This document shows positions 1 through 7,416 of a stretch of DNA of 33,722 bases, piece after piece. The stretch lies in the NCBI GenBank assembly GCA_002869665.1, contig PKUG01000047.1:15322-49043 (forward strand), written 5' to 3'. The notes under the pieces were generated by a model. The model did no database searches and was not told the origin of the DNA. It worked only from the letters and a program-made list of their open reading frames with translations. This stretch comes from Desulfuromonas sp. Lineage in GTDB: Bacteria > Desulfobacterota > Desulfuromonadia > Desulfuromonadales > Geopsychrobacteraceae. Positions within the stretch are counted from its first letter, which is position 1. Each line of letters starts with the position of its first letter. Position numbers and translations under genes: made by a program.

Positions 1-155
1 GCCCTGCGGTAGTTATGCTGTCGTTCACAGACATTGCACTGAACCCGCAAAGGAACCTCGTCCATAACGACGATAATGGTGTGATTTGTTTCCCGCCGAC
101 ATTTCGTACAGCGTGCTTCAACCTGATCTCCAGGTGAAAGAATTTTGCGTTGCAT
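1..155 (-). CDS. Small zinc-ribbon protein, cut by the window edge
   Basis: The visible part runs from an ATG at 155-153 through 51 codons to the window edge, so the C-terminus is missing. It has two CxxC pairs (C16/C19 and C40/C43), the second followed by ERQHNYR. This four-cysteine layout is a small zinc ribbon. The start is well supported by AAGGA about six bases upstream. Small proteins with this arrangement are common and uncharacterised in Geobacter-like genomes, as far as I recall. No catalytic residues are seen, and a nucleic-acid or protein-binding role is only a guess. It is transcribed leftwards out of the window, and its upstream region is the poorly resolved stretch to its right. 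Confidence 0.72.
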   Translation of the reverse strand, partial: MQRKILSPGDQVEARCTKCRRETNHTIIVVMDEVPLRVQCNVCERQHNYRR

Positions 156-663
156 AGTCTTTCCTTAGTAGCTAAGACATGACCAATCGAATCCGGGAAG
201 AATCGCCGAATGCAGTGGACAGACTTGATGGTTGATACGGATAAAAAAACGAGAACAGCCCTGACCGTTCATTCAGTCACAGCAACACTGCGCTGAACGA
301 GGGGTGTGAATGGCTTGAGCAAGACATTCATCATACATACCCCTCTGGAGAAAAGATAGCCAAGAGTTGGCAAAAATAACGGGGGCGCGGCGGGAGCTTG
401 ATGACGTGACCAGAGAAATTAACTGGCAAGAAAATCCATCAAAAAGATGCTGAATCGGTTGAAAACAAGGGAACAACTTAAGAAGAGTATTTTAGCTAAA
501 CGACCCCGCCCGCGTCCCATTGGGAACGAGGACCTCGGGAATGGCCAGACATCGGCCGATTTTGTCAGCATAGCTGTCAGAATCGTCAAAAGTGATGAAA
601 CCTTTTATCGACGCTGGTTTCATAGCTTTATTCCTGAAAATCTTGATGTTCGAATTAACAAAC
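156..663. other. Stretch without a confident gene
   Basis: About 500 bases between the truncated zinc-ribbon gene and the end of the lipoprotein gene. I see no RNA gene, no clear promoter and no strong hairpin. The only candidate coding stretch is the plus-strand frame starting at 447, listed separately with low confidence. Composition shifts from mixed G+C to A+T-rich towards 660, so a boundary between core and acquired DNA may lie here. Confidence 0.5.
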
Positions 664-713
664 TTAACGTGTTGATCTCAGTTCATGTTCTACCGCACCA
701 ATTATATTATTAA
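447..713 (+). CDS. Doubtful 88-codon open frame or gene remnant
   Basis: This frame encodes 88 residues with a basic N-terminus. I recognise no family. Codon use in the middle (about 525-660) looks protein-like, with GTC, ATC and GAC codons, which is why it is listed. Against it, there is no Shine-Dalgarno sequence before the ATG, and its last 50 bases overlap the 3' end of the convergent lipoprotein gene. It could be a decayed gene, a short real gene or chance. Confidence 0.2.
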   Translation: MLNRLKTREQLKKSILAKRPRPRPIGNEDLGNGQTSADFVSIAVRIVKSDETFYRRWFHSFIPENLDVRINKLNVLISVHVLPHQLYY

Positions 714-1308
714 ATTTATAATTAAGATTGTCAAAAATATTTTTATACGAAGTAGAAAGATCTGTTGCATCGAACATGAATGACATAAAAATACCAAGAT
801 TATACAAATTCTTATATTCTAAAACATCATATGATAAGATATCGTGAGTTATTATAGATTTTAATTTATCTCTTTCATCAAAAACACCAATACGTTTGTA
901 CTCATATGACAAGACTGAAAGCAAATAATCCCTATTATAGAAAAATTCCATTGAAAAGCTGCTTAAATCTTGTGAATAACTTATAAAAATAGAATTAAAT
1001 TTATAATGAATGTTAATAACATCTTTAGACTTCTTTATTTTATCAACAATTGAGATATCAGACTCTGCTACCTTTACGGCCTGTGAATATTTTTTCTTAA
1101 GATTATTCCCTGCACGGACAACCGCATGCAACCAGAGAGATTCCTCCTTTGACGCCTCAGGATAATTACTTTTCAGGTATTCTGCCTCTTCGGTCATGCC
1201 ATGCTCGTTCGCCAATTTATCAGCATACACATTAATCCAGGGCCCCCTCCCTGCGCACCCGGACAATAAAAAGCAACCCAGCAGAACAACCAACACAACG
1301 ATTCTCAT
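664..1308 (-). CDS. A+T-rich lipoprotein of unknown function
   Basis: A 214-residue protein. Residues 1-18 form a lipoprotein signal peptide: basic start MRI, hydrophobic run, lipobox LLSGC with the lipidated cysteine at C18. The mature part is rich in Lys, Asn, Ser, Tyr and Ile, probably helical, and matches no family I know. The ATG is preceded by GAGGG at about eight bases, which fixes the start. The body of the gene (roughly 720-1080) is about 70 percent A+T by eye, far above the rest of the window, and uses TTA, ATA and AAA freely. That suggests recent acquisition. It sits alone, downstream of a strong terminator hairpin at 1402-1433, so it needs its own promoter. Confidence 0.72.
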   Translation of the reverse strand: MRIVVLVVLLGCFLLSGCAGRGPWINVYADKLANEHGMTEEAEYLKSNYPEASKEESLWLHAVVRAGNNLKKKYSQAVKVAESDISIVDKIKKSKDVINIHYKFNSIFISYSQDLSSFSMEFFYNRDYLLSVLSYEYKRIGVFDERDKLKSIITHDILSYDVLEYKNLYNLGIFMSFMFDATDLSTSYKNIFDNLNYKFNNIIGAVEHELRSTR

Positions 1309-1401
1309 TTTTCAGCCCTCTATTCCCTTAGCGAAAAGCAACAGGCCTCGCAGACATTTCCATCAAACCAACAGTCTTACCTGTACCAACTCAGACGCAA
1401 A

Positions 1402-1433
1402 AAAGCCGTCAGTGGGGAACCACTGACGGCTTT
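1402..1433 (-). terminator. Perfect 14-bp terminator hairpin
   Basis: The arms at 1402-1415 and 1420-1433 pair perfectly over 14 bp (AAAGCCGTCAGTGG and its complement) with a GGAA loop. On the minus strand the stem runs into six T, so it is a good intrinsic terminator for the kinase gene ending at 1576. On the plus strand the T-run is weaker. Its core, GCCGTCA, recurs in the terminator at 3323-3357. Confidence 0.8.
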
Positions 1434-1575
1434 AAATCTGTAAACGTTTCAACCATTCCATCCCCCCATAGAATTTGTTGCAGGCAGTTATAACAAAATC
1501 ACCCCGATCTCTCAAGGAGGATCCGTGAGCAGGCCCCTCGTTTCAGTTCTCTTCAATTGGCGTTCGCGACACCTA

Positions 1576-2745
1576 TCATCCCAATTGACTGACGCTTAGT
1601 TCCCGGGCCTCCTCACAAAAAAGCAAAGGAAGGGAAACATAAAATGTGGTCCCCTCGTTTTCAGACGTCTTGAACCACACTCGCCCTTTCAAATATTGCT
1701 CGGCAAACAGTTTCATGCTGTAAGTTCCGATTCCGCGCCCCTTCCCTTTTGTCGAAAAGGACCGCTGGAAGATCTGCAGTCGCGTCGCCCGTGGAATGAA
1801 GTTCGGATTGTGAACACTGAATATTCCGTCTGAACCAGTCGACAGACAACTGACAACAACAACCTCTCCTCGGGACGAAGCCTCTGCTGCATTTTTCACC
1901 ATATTGAACAGAACACGGTATAAAATCGCTCGGTCCGTCGTCAGGAGGAACTCATCGCAACGTTCAGCACGGGTTATCCGGGTATCCCCCCAGATTTTTT
2001 TTGCCATACGTACAAGTTCGTCAACCAACGTAACAGAGCTGATGCCATCCACAAGCTCAAGGGTCAACCGCCCGTCTTCGGCCTGTAACAACTTGCTATG
2101 GCTTGCGATTTCCGACGCCAGCTCCCTGCTGGCGTCCCTCATTGCGGTAACACATTCGGCAACATCGTCCGGCAGGGACAGGGTCTCAAGGAATTCGGAG
2201 AAACCGACGATCGGCATGAGCATGTTATTGACATCATGAAAAAACAGCCGCTCAAGAATCTGCCGTCGCTTTTCATGACGAATGTCCGTCAAACTGAACA
2301 CCGTATAATTGCGCCCCTTGAAGGCATACGATGATGCCCACACCCGCAATTCAAAAGCCTCACCGGAACGGGTGATAAGCCGGCACTCCTTCTGAATCCC
2401 GACCTCTCCCGTTTGAGCCTTCAGGATCGCCTTGGCAGCACCGCATTCACAGCAGAACTCGGTTGTTCCACACCCCGCATCGGCTTCATATGCATGAATG
2501 CAATCAAAAACCTCGCCCGGCCTCTGGCCGAGAACCTCTACATCCGACCCAACCGCGATCATTTCCATAAGCCGCTGATTGCTATATACAATCTGCCGCT
2601 GCTCATTCAAAATCATCAGGATGAATGGTGTAACACAGCTGAAATGCTCAAAAATCCCCTCCGTTTTCAGAAGCTGTGCATTCCGCAGAACGTCCTCGTC
2701 GCTGGCCCGCTCGGCCGGCGCAAACGGGAGAAATGAAGCGCGCAT
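1576..2745 (-). CDS. Orphan PAS sensor histidine kinase with a cysteine-rich PAS domain
   Basis: A 389-residue soluble kinase without membrane segments. Residues 30-155 form a PAS domain that carries a cysteine cluster (C82, C92, C98, C99, C101 in a GCGTTEFCCECG block). The phosphoacceptor region is at 165-220, with H170 in FFHDVNNML. The ATPase domain follows at about 265-375: N-box NMVKNAAEA (281-289), a weak G1 box in which the usual Asp is replaced (VHNPN), and a G2 box GKGRGIGTYS (334-343). The start is decided by AGGAGG six to eight bases before the ATG. No response regulator is adjacent. The cysteine pattern suggests metal, Fe-S or redox sensing, which is inference. Confidence 0.85.
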   Translation of the reverse strand: MRASFLPFAPAERASDEDVLRNAQLLKTEGIFEHFSCVTPFILMILNEQRQIVYSNQRLMEMIAVGSDVEVLGQRPGEVFDCIHAYEADAGCGTTEFCCECGAAKAILKAQTGEVGIQKECRLITRSGEAFELRVWASSYAFKGRNYTVFSLTDIRHEKRRQILERLFFHDVNNMLMPIVGFSEFLETLSLPDDVAECVTAMRDASRELASEIASHSKLLQAEDGRLTLELVDGISSVTLVDELVRMAKKIWGDTRITRAERCDEFLLTTDRAILYRVLFNMVKNAAEASSRGEVVVVSCLSTGSDGIFSVHNPNFIPRATRLQIFQRSFSTKGKGRGIGTYSMKLFAEQYLKGRVWFKTSENEGTTFYVSLPLLFCEEARELSVSQLG

Positions 2746-3077
2746 CTATTTCCTCCTAGAACGGTCAATACCAAAATACAAGTTTTCACAAGAATCGATT
2801 CTACCGATAATTTCCGGACTTTTCATAACATTTTTCAATGATTTTTTGTATTTAAAATATGAAGGTTAACAACAACGACACCACAACAAAGCCGGAAATC
2901 GTTTTACCGGAATAATTCCGGGACGGATCACTTATGCCGGCTACGAATGGACAAGACATCCCATAATTCCCACCCCTCATTTAACGACAGGACGATCACT
3001 TTTGTTTACAAGAACGATTGCAGTGCTAATCTTCAAATAGAAGTTAACCTGTAAATCTAGAGCGAAAGGAGCAGACC
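2746..3077. other. Divergent intergenic region, kinase to dodecin
   Basis: These 332 bases separate the divergent kinase and dodecin genes. The main structure is the 15-nt palindrome at 2907-2921, listed separately. A weak promoter-like pair for dodecin (TTTACA, then TAATCT after 16 bases, within about 3004-3040) is visible but poor at the -10. The part next to the kinase is A+T-rich and could hold its promoter. No open frame of interest is present. Confidence 0.5.
2907..2921. promoter_or_regulatory. 15-nt palindrome, possible operator
   Basis: CCGGAATAATTCCGG is a perfect 7-1-7 palindrome lying between the two divergent genes. A further CCGGAA-like unit lies at 2892-2897. It resembles the binding site of a dimeric regulator. 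It has no T-run and is short for a terminator. Which regulator binds, if any, cannot be told from the sequence. Confidence 0.35.
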
Positions 3078-3296
3078 ATGACATACGGACAAGGCAGAAC
3101 CTACAAAAAGGTGGAAGTTATCGGCGTCTCAGGAGCAGGGATAGAAGACGCAATTCAGCAGGCAGTCACCAGGGCACAACAATCCCTGGAAAAGCTCTCC
3201 TGGTTTGAAGTTCAGGACATTCGTGGTCACATCGGCGATGATGGCAAGGTCAACGAGTATCAGGTTGTCCTTAAGGTTGCTTTCGAGTTGAAATAA
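3078..3296 (+). CDS. Dodecin, small flavin-binding protein
   Basis: A 72-residue protein that matches dodecin along its whole length, the usual size for the family. It has a KVEVIG first strand, a SIEEAI-like helix (AGIEDAIQQAV), the conserved WFEVQDIRGHI block (W42, with RGHI at 49-52) and the YQVVLKVAFEL last strand. Dodecins assemble as hollow dodecamers that bind and buffer flavins, with the tryptophan stacking on the flavin ring. The ATG is preceded by AAAGGAG at about eight bases. It is a single-gene unit closed by the terminator at 3323-3357. Confidence 0.92.
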   Translation: MTYGQGRTYKKVEVIGVSGAGIEDAIQQAVTRAQQSLEKLSWFEVQDIRGHIGDDGKVNEYQVVLKVAFELK

Positions 3297-3322
3297 GTGA
3301 TCGATTCATATCCCAACGATAA

Positions 3323-3357
3323 AAAAGCCGTCAGAGGGATATCCATTGACGGCTTTT
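3323..3357 (+). terminator. Terminator after dodecin, shared with the convergent gene
   Basis: An 11-bp outer stem (3323-3333 with 3347-3357: AAAAGCCGTCA and its complement) continues inwards after a G-T pair and one A-A mismatch. The plus strand then runs TTTTGTTTT, and the minus strand runs into six T, so it can serve both directions. The GCCGTCA core matches the terminator at 1402-1433. Confidence 0.75.
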
Positions 3358-3409
3358 GTTTTCTTCAGAGCAACCGGAACCGGTCCTCCTAACGTATCCC
3401 ACCAGAGGC

Positions 3410-3898
3410 TTATCGATATCTTGGCGCCACGAAATTACGGATTTCCTCCGGATCGATCTTCTCAACCGATGAGAGTTTATCGAGCAACCGCTTGGAGTCT
3501 TGTATCGAGCCAAGAAACAGCCGCTTGACCCGGCTATCGAACGTCGGATGCTTTTTGATCTCCATATCAATCAGCAAGAGCCCATTCAGAAGGTTGTTGG
3601 TAATGTGCTGGGAGCCATGAATTGTTGCCAGGTAGACCGCTTCCTTCTCCTTGCAGATACTCTCGCGCAACTGCTCCTCAAGCGACTCAAGGCGCTTGAT
3701 CATTCCGCCAAAATGCCCGGACACAATTGTCGCAATGATCAGAGGCGCCAGGGTGGCGACCAGTATTTCCGACGCCCTGATACCGACACCCAGTACGGCA
3801 TAAAAATGATAAAGGATCAGCAGTGATGCCAGAACCGAACATAATATCGTCATTGCGACCAGAGTCAGTTTGTTCTTTGATGCGAGATAGCTGCCCAT
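3410..3898 (-). CDS. Membrane protein with a histidine-kinase-like DHp helix and no ATPase domain
   Basis: A 162-residue protein from the ATG at 3898 (GGAT about seven bases upstream); a TTG at 3910 would add four residues. Two membrane helices lie at about residues 10-32 and 42-63. A linker helix follows, then a segment reading HITNNLLNGLLLI with H98 in a phosphoacceptor-like position. The H-x-x-N-N-x-L pattern is also present in the PAS kinase at 1576-2745. The rest resembles the second DHp helix, and the protein ends without N, G1 or G2 boxes. It may be a dimerising partner or phosphotransfer protein for a complete kinase, or the remnant of one. No frameshifted ATPase domain follows; the terminator at 3323-3357 does. 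Confidence 0.55.
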   Translation of the reverse strand: MGSYLASKNKLTLVAMTILCSVLASLLILYHFYAVLGVGIRASEILVATLAPLIIATIVSGHFGGMIKRLESLEEQLRESICKEKEAVYLATIHGSQHITNNLLNGLLLIDMEIKKHPTFDSRVKRLFLGSIQDSKRLLDKLSSVEKIDPEEIRNFVAPRYR

Positions 3899-3917
3899 GC
3901 GCTTATCCAAATCTCAT

Positions 3918-3953
3918 AAAAAGGCTTTGTCAGAACGAAGCCTCAAGGCTTCG
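3918..3953 (-). promoter_or_regulatory. Attenuator-like leader with two competing hairpins
   Basis: Read on the minus strand, CGAAGCC-TTGA-GGCTTCG (3953-3936) is a perfect 7-bp hairpin. Its right arm overlaps AGGCTT (3943-3938), which can instead pair with AAGCCT (3927-3922). The second pairing has a 10-nt loop and is followed at once by T residues (3922-3918), so it looks like a small intrinsic terminator. The two structures exclude each other. They end about 20 bases before the start codon of the DHp-like gene. The second stem is only 6 bp, so chance cannot be excluded. Confidence 0.35.
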
Positions 3954-4261
3954 ACCAACGCTTTCCCAATAGACTACAACACAAAAGATGTTACAATACA
4001 AGTAGTTATATTTATACAATGAGAAGCATACCTCACAGGCAGCAGGAATACACGCTCACCTCAGATCAGGAAAACCAAGCTATCGCTGGCGGGAAAATAA
4101 CAAGGGGCTTAGGAAGAAGAGAGAGGGTTTAAAGATATAGACAAGAAATTTTCGAACGGGAACGAGTTGGTAAATCAGCCTTAATAACGCTTATTTGCCT
4201 GTTCCACCCTTTACGCAGACACTTTACAACAACTACCCCTGATTTCCTCAAGTAACCAGGC

Positions 4262-4279
4262 CGGGAGCGGATGCTCCCG
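4262..4279 (-). terminator. Hairpin just after tex
   Basis: CGGGAGC-GGAT-GCTCCCG is a perfect 7-bp G+C-rich stem 13 bases after the tex stop codon. No T-run follows on the minus strand, so it is at best a weak or Rho-assisted terminator, or an RNA 3'-end stabiliser. Confidence 0.45.
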
Positions 4280-4292
4280 ACCCAACATACTG

Positions 4293-6578
4293 CTATTTCT
4301 TTTTCACCCGGAAACCCGACTTCTCCAGCGCAGCGGCAAGATTGGTTTTGACCTCCGGAGCTTTTACCTGCTTCTGCTTCTTTTCGGCCTTGGGCGGACG
4401 TTGGCTCCCCTGCGACTTCTGTTCTCTAACGTCGCCGCTGCGCATGGTCAGTGAGATGCGTTTGCGCTGCTCGTCAACATCAAGCACCCGCACCTGGACC
4501 TGCTGGCCGACCTTGACGACGGTTGCCGGGTCCTTGATGAAGCGGTCGGCGAGCTGGCTGACATGCACCAGGCCGTCCTGGTGCACACCGATATCGACGA
4601 AGGCGCCGAAGGCGGCGACGTTGGTGACGATCCCGTTGAGAGTCATCCCTTCTTTCAGATCGCTGATCTCCATGACATCGTCACGAAAGCCGGCGGAGAC
4701 AAAACTGTCACGCGGATCGCGTCCCGGCTTCTTCAGTTCGGCGACAATATCGCGCAGGGTCGGCAGACCGATATCTTCGGCGACGTAGCGCTTCAAATCG
4801 ATACGCTCGAGTTGGGCCGGCTCGGCAATCAATTTTTCCAGGGTCACACCGGCGTCAGCGGCCATTCGCTCTACCAGGGCGTAGCGTTCGGGGTGGACGG
4901 CGGTGTTGTCGAGGGGCTGCGCGGCGTTGCGAATGCGCAGGAAGCCCGCGGCCTGCTCAAAGGCCTTCGGCCCGAAACGGGTGACATCCAGCAGCTGATC
5001 GCGGCGGGTGAAAGCTCCATGCAGGTCGCGATGGAGGGCGATCCCCCGCGCCTGGCTGGCGCTGATACCGGAGACGAAGCTGAGCAGTGCCCAGCTGGCG
5101 GTATTGAGGTCGACACCGACATAGTTGACACAGGATTCGACGACCGCATCGAGGGCCTTTTTCAGCGCCGTCTGACTGACATCATGCTGATACTGGCCGA
5201 CACCGATACTCTTGGGATCGACCTTGACCAGCTCGGCGAGCGGATCCTGCAGACGGCGGGCGATGGAAATCGCGCCGCGCACGGTGAGGTCGAGATCGGG
5301 AAACTCTTCGCGGGCGATATCGGAAGCGGAATAGACGCTCGCCCCGGCTTCGCTGACCATGACCACGGGAATTTTTTTACCGGCGTCCTTCAGACACTGG
5401 CGGGCAAACTGCTCCATCTCTCGCCCGGCGGTCCCGTTGCCGATAGCGATCATTTCGCAATCGTGGGCTGTGACCAGGTGCAGCAGTTCGCGCCGCGCAC
5501 TCTCGACCTGCCCCTGGCCGCCGGTGTGCGGATAGATGGTGACATGTTCGAGAAACCGCCCGGTCGCGTCGACCGCCGCCAGTTTGGAGCCGGTACGCAG
5601 GCCGGGGTCGACCCCGAGGACGCGGCGGCTGCCGGCCGGAGCGGCAAGGAGCAGGTTGCGCAGGTTGGCGGCAAAGACGCGGATCGCTTCCTCGTCGGCC
5701 AGCCTCTTCGACTGCAGGCGCAGGTCGACCTCGATCGACGGCGCGACCAGGCGTTTGTAGGCATCTTCGACAACCCCACGCAGCCACTCCTTGAAGCAGC
5801 TCGCAGCGGGGATCAGCAACCCGCCGAGGCGGGCGAGGATCTCCTCATCAGGAGCCTCGACAGTGAGCCGCAGGACCTCTTCCTTCTCACCACGGCGCAT
5901 GGCCAACATGCGGTGCGAAGGGATCTGCTTCAGCGGCTCGCTGAACTCGTAGTACATCTCATATTTGCTGACTGTCCCTTCCTTGCCACGCAGTGGCCGT
6001 GAAACAAACAGCCCGCGTTCCCAGGTCAGTTCACGGACGACGGCGCGGGCGTCGGCGTTGTCGGCAAACTCCTCGGCAAGAATATAGCCAGCGCCTTGCA
6101 GCGCGGCTGCCGCGTCGGCGACCTCTTTTTCAGGATCGACGAAGGGGAGCGCCAGCAGCGCCGGGTCGGTTCCGCTTTGCGCCTGCAGCAACTGCATGGC
6201 CAGCGGCTCCAGCCCCTGTTCACGGGCGACGGTCGCCTTGGTCCGGCGCTTCGGTTTATAGGGGAGATAGAGATCTTCAAGCTCAGTCTTCTGGCGGCAG
6301 AGGAGAATCCGGTCGCGCAGCTCGGATGTCAATTTCCCCTGCTCTTCGATCGACTTGAGAATGACCTGGCGGCGCTCCTCCAGTTCCTTGAAGTAGCCCA
6401 GGCGCTCCTGCAGGGTGCGGATCTGGACCTCATCCAATTCACCGGTTGCTTCCTTACGGTAACGGGCGATAAAAGGAACCGTCGCCCCTTCGTCGAGCAG
6501 CTCGACAACGGCACGGATCTGCTCGCGCTTGAGCCCGGTTTCTTCAAACAGAATCTGGATAATATCGAATGGTGTCAT
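4293..6578 (-). CDS. tex: Tex-family RNA-binding protein
   Basis: From the ATG at 6578 this is a 761-residue Tex protein, close to the family's usual length. An ATG at 6617 would add 13 residues but has no ribosome site, while 6578 is preceded by GGGAG at eight bases. The order is the Tex N-terminal helical region (ATVPFIARYRKEATGELD, LEDLYLPYKPKRRTKA), the YqgF-like RNase H fold (GVDPGLRTGSKLAAVD), the SEAGASVYSAS and GQYQHDV blocks, helix-hairpin-helix motifs, then an S1 domain (GIVTNVAAFGAFVDIGV). A Lys/Gln-rich tail follows. Tex binds RNA through S1 and is implicated in transcription and expression of stress and virulence genes. It is a single-gene unit with its own promoter. Confidence 0.93.
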   Translation of the reverse strand: MTPFDIIQILFEETGLKREQIRAVVELLDEGATVPFIARYRKEATGELDEVQIRTLQERLGYFKELEERRQVILKSIEEQGKLTSELRDRILLCRQKTELEDLYLPYKPKRRTKATVAREQGLEPLAMQLLQAQSGTDPALLALPFVDPEKEVADAAAALQGAGYILAEEFADNADARAVVRELTWERGLFVSRPLRGKEGTVSKYEMYYEFSEPLKQIPSHRMLAMRRGEKEEVLRLTVEAPDEEILARLGGLLIPAASCFKEWLRGVVEDAYKRLVAPSIEVDLRLQSKRLADEEAIRVFAANLRNLLLAAPAGSRRVLGVDPGLRTGSKLAAVDATGRFLEHVTIYPHTGGQGQVESARRELLHLVTAHDCEMIAIGNGTAGREMEQFARQCLKDAGKKIPVVMVSEAGASVYSASDIAREEFPDLDLTVRGAISIARRLQDPLAELVKVDPKSIGVGQYQHDVSQTALKKALDAVVESCVNYVGVDLNTASWALLSFVSGISASQARGIALHRDLHGAFTRRDQLLDVTRFGPKAFEQAAGFLRIRNAAQPLDNTAVHPERYALVERMAADAGVTLEKLIAEPAQLERIDLKRYVAEDIGLPTLRDIVAELKKPGRDPRDSFVSAGFRDDVMEISDLKEGMTLNGIVTNVAAFGAFVDIGVHQDGLVHVSQLADRFIKDPATVVKVGQQVQVRVLDVDEQRKRISLTMRSGDVREQKSQGSQRPPKAEKKQKQVKAPEVKTNLAAALEKSGFRVKKK

Positions 6579-6632
6579 CGCTTGACTCCCGCTGGTTCTT
6601 GTCCTCTGGCTTGACATTTAACAAAGGGCGGG

Positions 6633-6660
6633 ATGGTAGCACAGAGTCGCGGATTGTCAC
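6633..6660 (-). promoter_or_regulatory. Sigma-70-type promoter for tex
   Basis: On the minus strand, GTGACA (6660-6655) is a -35 with five of six consensus bases. A 16-base spacer leads to TACCAT (6638-6633), preceded by a TGn extended -10 element. Transcription would start near 6626, about 48 bases before the preferred tex start at 6578. Confidence 0.45.
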
Positions 6661-6681
6661 AGCGTGAAACGTGATGGCGGG

Positions 6682-6713
6682 AAAAAGTTCGGGCAGCCGA
6701 TTGACTGCCCGAA
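6682..6713 (-). terminator. Intrinsic terminator of the lipoprotein gene
   Basis: A perfect 9-bp stem (6688-6696 with 6705-6713, TTCGGGCAG type) with an 8-nt loop is followed on the minus strand by CTTTTT. It lies 10 bases after the stop of the lipoprotein gene and upstream of the tex promoter. Confidence 0.75.
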
Positions 6714-6722
6714 GAGAAGACT

Positions 6723-7217
6723 TTATTCTGCGCCGCGCCGCGGCAGTTTCCAGATCATATCGCTGGTCGGATAATCGGGATCCTTGGCGAACAGCACCCC
6801 CTCGTAACCGAAAGCCAGGGAGACCGTGTCCTTATGTAGCGGCACTTCCCGTGCGAATCTGGTGTCGGCTTCCAGGTCGGGATTGAGAACCCGGGCGATA
6901 TCCGCATAGCTGACCACACGCTTGTCCTTATCAAGTTGGAACAGCTTCAGCTTCAGATCACGCGACACGGTGTAGCTGACCCTGGGGTTGTCGGAAAAGG
7001 TCAATACGCCATCGATACCCAGCTTGTCAGCCTGTTGCTGCAGGCGGTAATCGACCGTCACGTAAAGATCCTGCCAATGGTAGTTTCCGCTCTTCAGCAC
7101 CACGCTCTCCATCCCGTCCGCCTTGGCGCCGAGATAGTAGCTTGTCGCTGCCTGGCAGGCCGTGAGCGCCAGACCGAGCAGTAAAACGAGAGAAAAACGC
7201 ACAACTGACTTTAACAT
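6723..7217 (-). CDS. Small lipoprotein of unknown function
   Basis: A 164-residue protein with a clear lipoprotein signal: basic MLKSVVR, a hydrophobic run and lipobox ALTAC with the lipidated cysteine at C21. The mature part (about 143 residues) alternates short strands and turns, and I do not recognise the family. AAGGAG lies about seven bases before the ATG. It is a single-gene unit with a near-consensus promoter at 7262-7289 and its own terminator at 6682-6713, so it is probably well expressed. There is no Asp at position +2 (Gln instead), which under the E. coli rule favours sorting to the outer membrane. Confidence 0.75.
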   Translation of the reverse strand: MLKSVVRFSLVLLLGLALTACQAATSYYLGAKADGMESVVLKSGNYHWQDLYVTVDYRLQQQADKLGIDGVLTFSDNPRVSYTVSRDLKLKLFQLDKDKRVVSYADIARVLNPDLEADTRFAREVPLHKDTVSLAFGYEGVLFAKDPDYPTSDMIWKLPRRGAE

Positions 7218-7261
7218 TTGCAGTCTCCTTCAATTGTTATTGTTTGCTTCTTTCTTATCAA

Positions 7262-7289
7262 TTTATATGAATATTAATATAATAGTCAA
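7262..7289 (-). promoter_or_regulatory. Near-consensus sigma-70 promoter for the lipoprotein gene
   Basis: On the minus strand TTGACT (7289-7284) and TATAAA (7267-7262) each match five of six consensus bases, with a 16-base A+T-rich spacer. The predicted start near 7255 lies about 38 bases before the ATG at 7217. This is among the best promoter matches in the window. Confidence 0.65.
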
Positions 7290-7416
7290 CCGGCCACAAC
7301 ATAACATCCACCGACTCTCCCGATCGGAAAGTGGCGGAACATCACGACTCCGTCAACTGCAGAGGTTGCATTAAGAAAACATCGAAAACGGAGAATGGTT
7401 TGAGGATCTGCCGAGG

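Larger units (their letters stand above)
3899..4292. other. Intergenic region downstream of tex
   Basis: These 394 bases lie between two minus-strand genes. The part near 3980-4020 is A+T-rich and probably holds the promoter of the DHp-like gene, but no hexamer pair stands out. The pair of overlapping hairpins at 3918-3953 and the hairpin at 4262-4279 are listed separately. The middle (about 4020-4250) shows no open frame or RNA gene that I can support. Confidence 0.5.

Noticed and set aside
273-476. 67-codon minus-strand frame
   Set aside because: It has no ribosome site, an odd composition (Ser/Cys clusters) and no similarity to any family I recognise.
3978-4022. Promoter of the DHp-like gene in the A+T-rich stretch
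   Set aside because: Several TATAAA- and TTGTAT-like hexamers occur, but none has a proper partner at 16-18 bases. I could not choose one.
4563-6002. 479-codon plus-strand frame opposite tex
   Set aside because: It is antisense to the well-supported tex gene, has no ribosome site and shows no family motif. Long antisense frames are expected in G+C-rich coding DNA.
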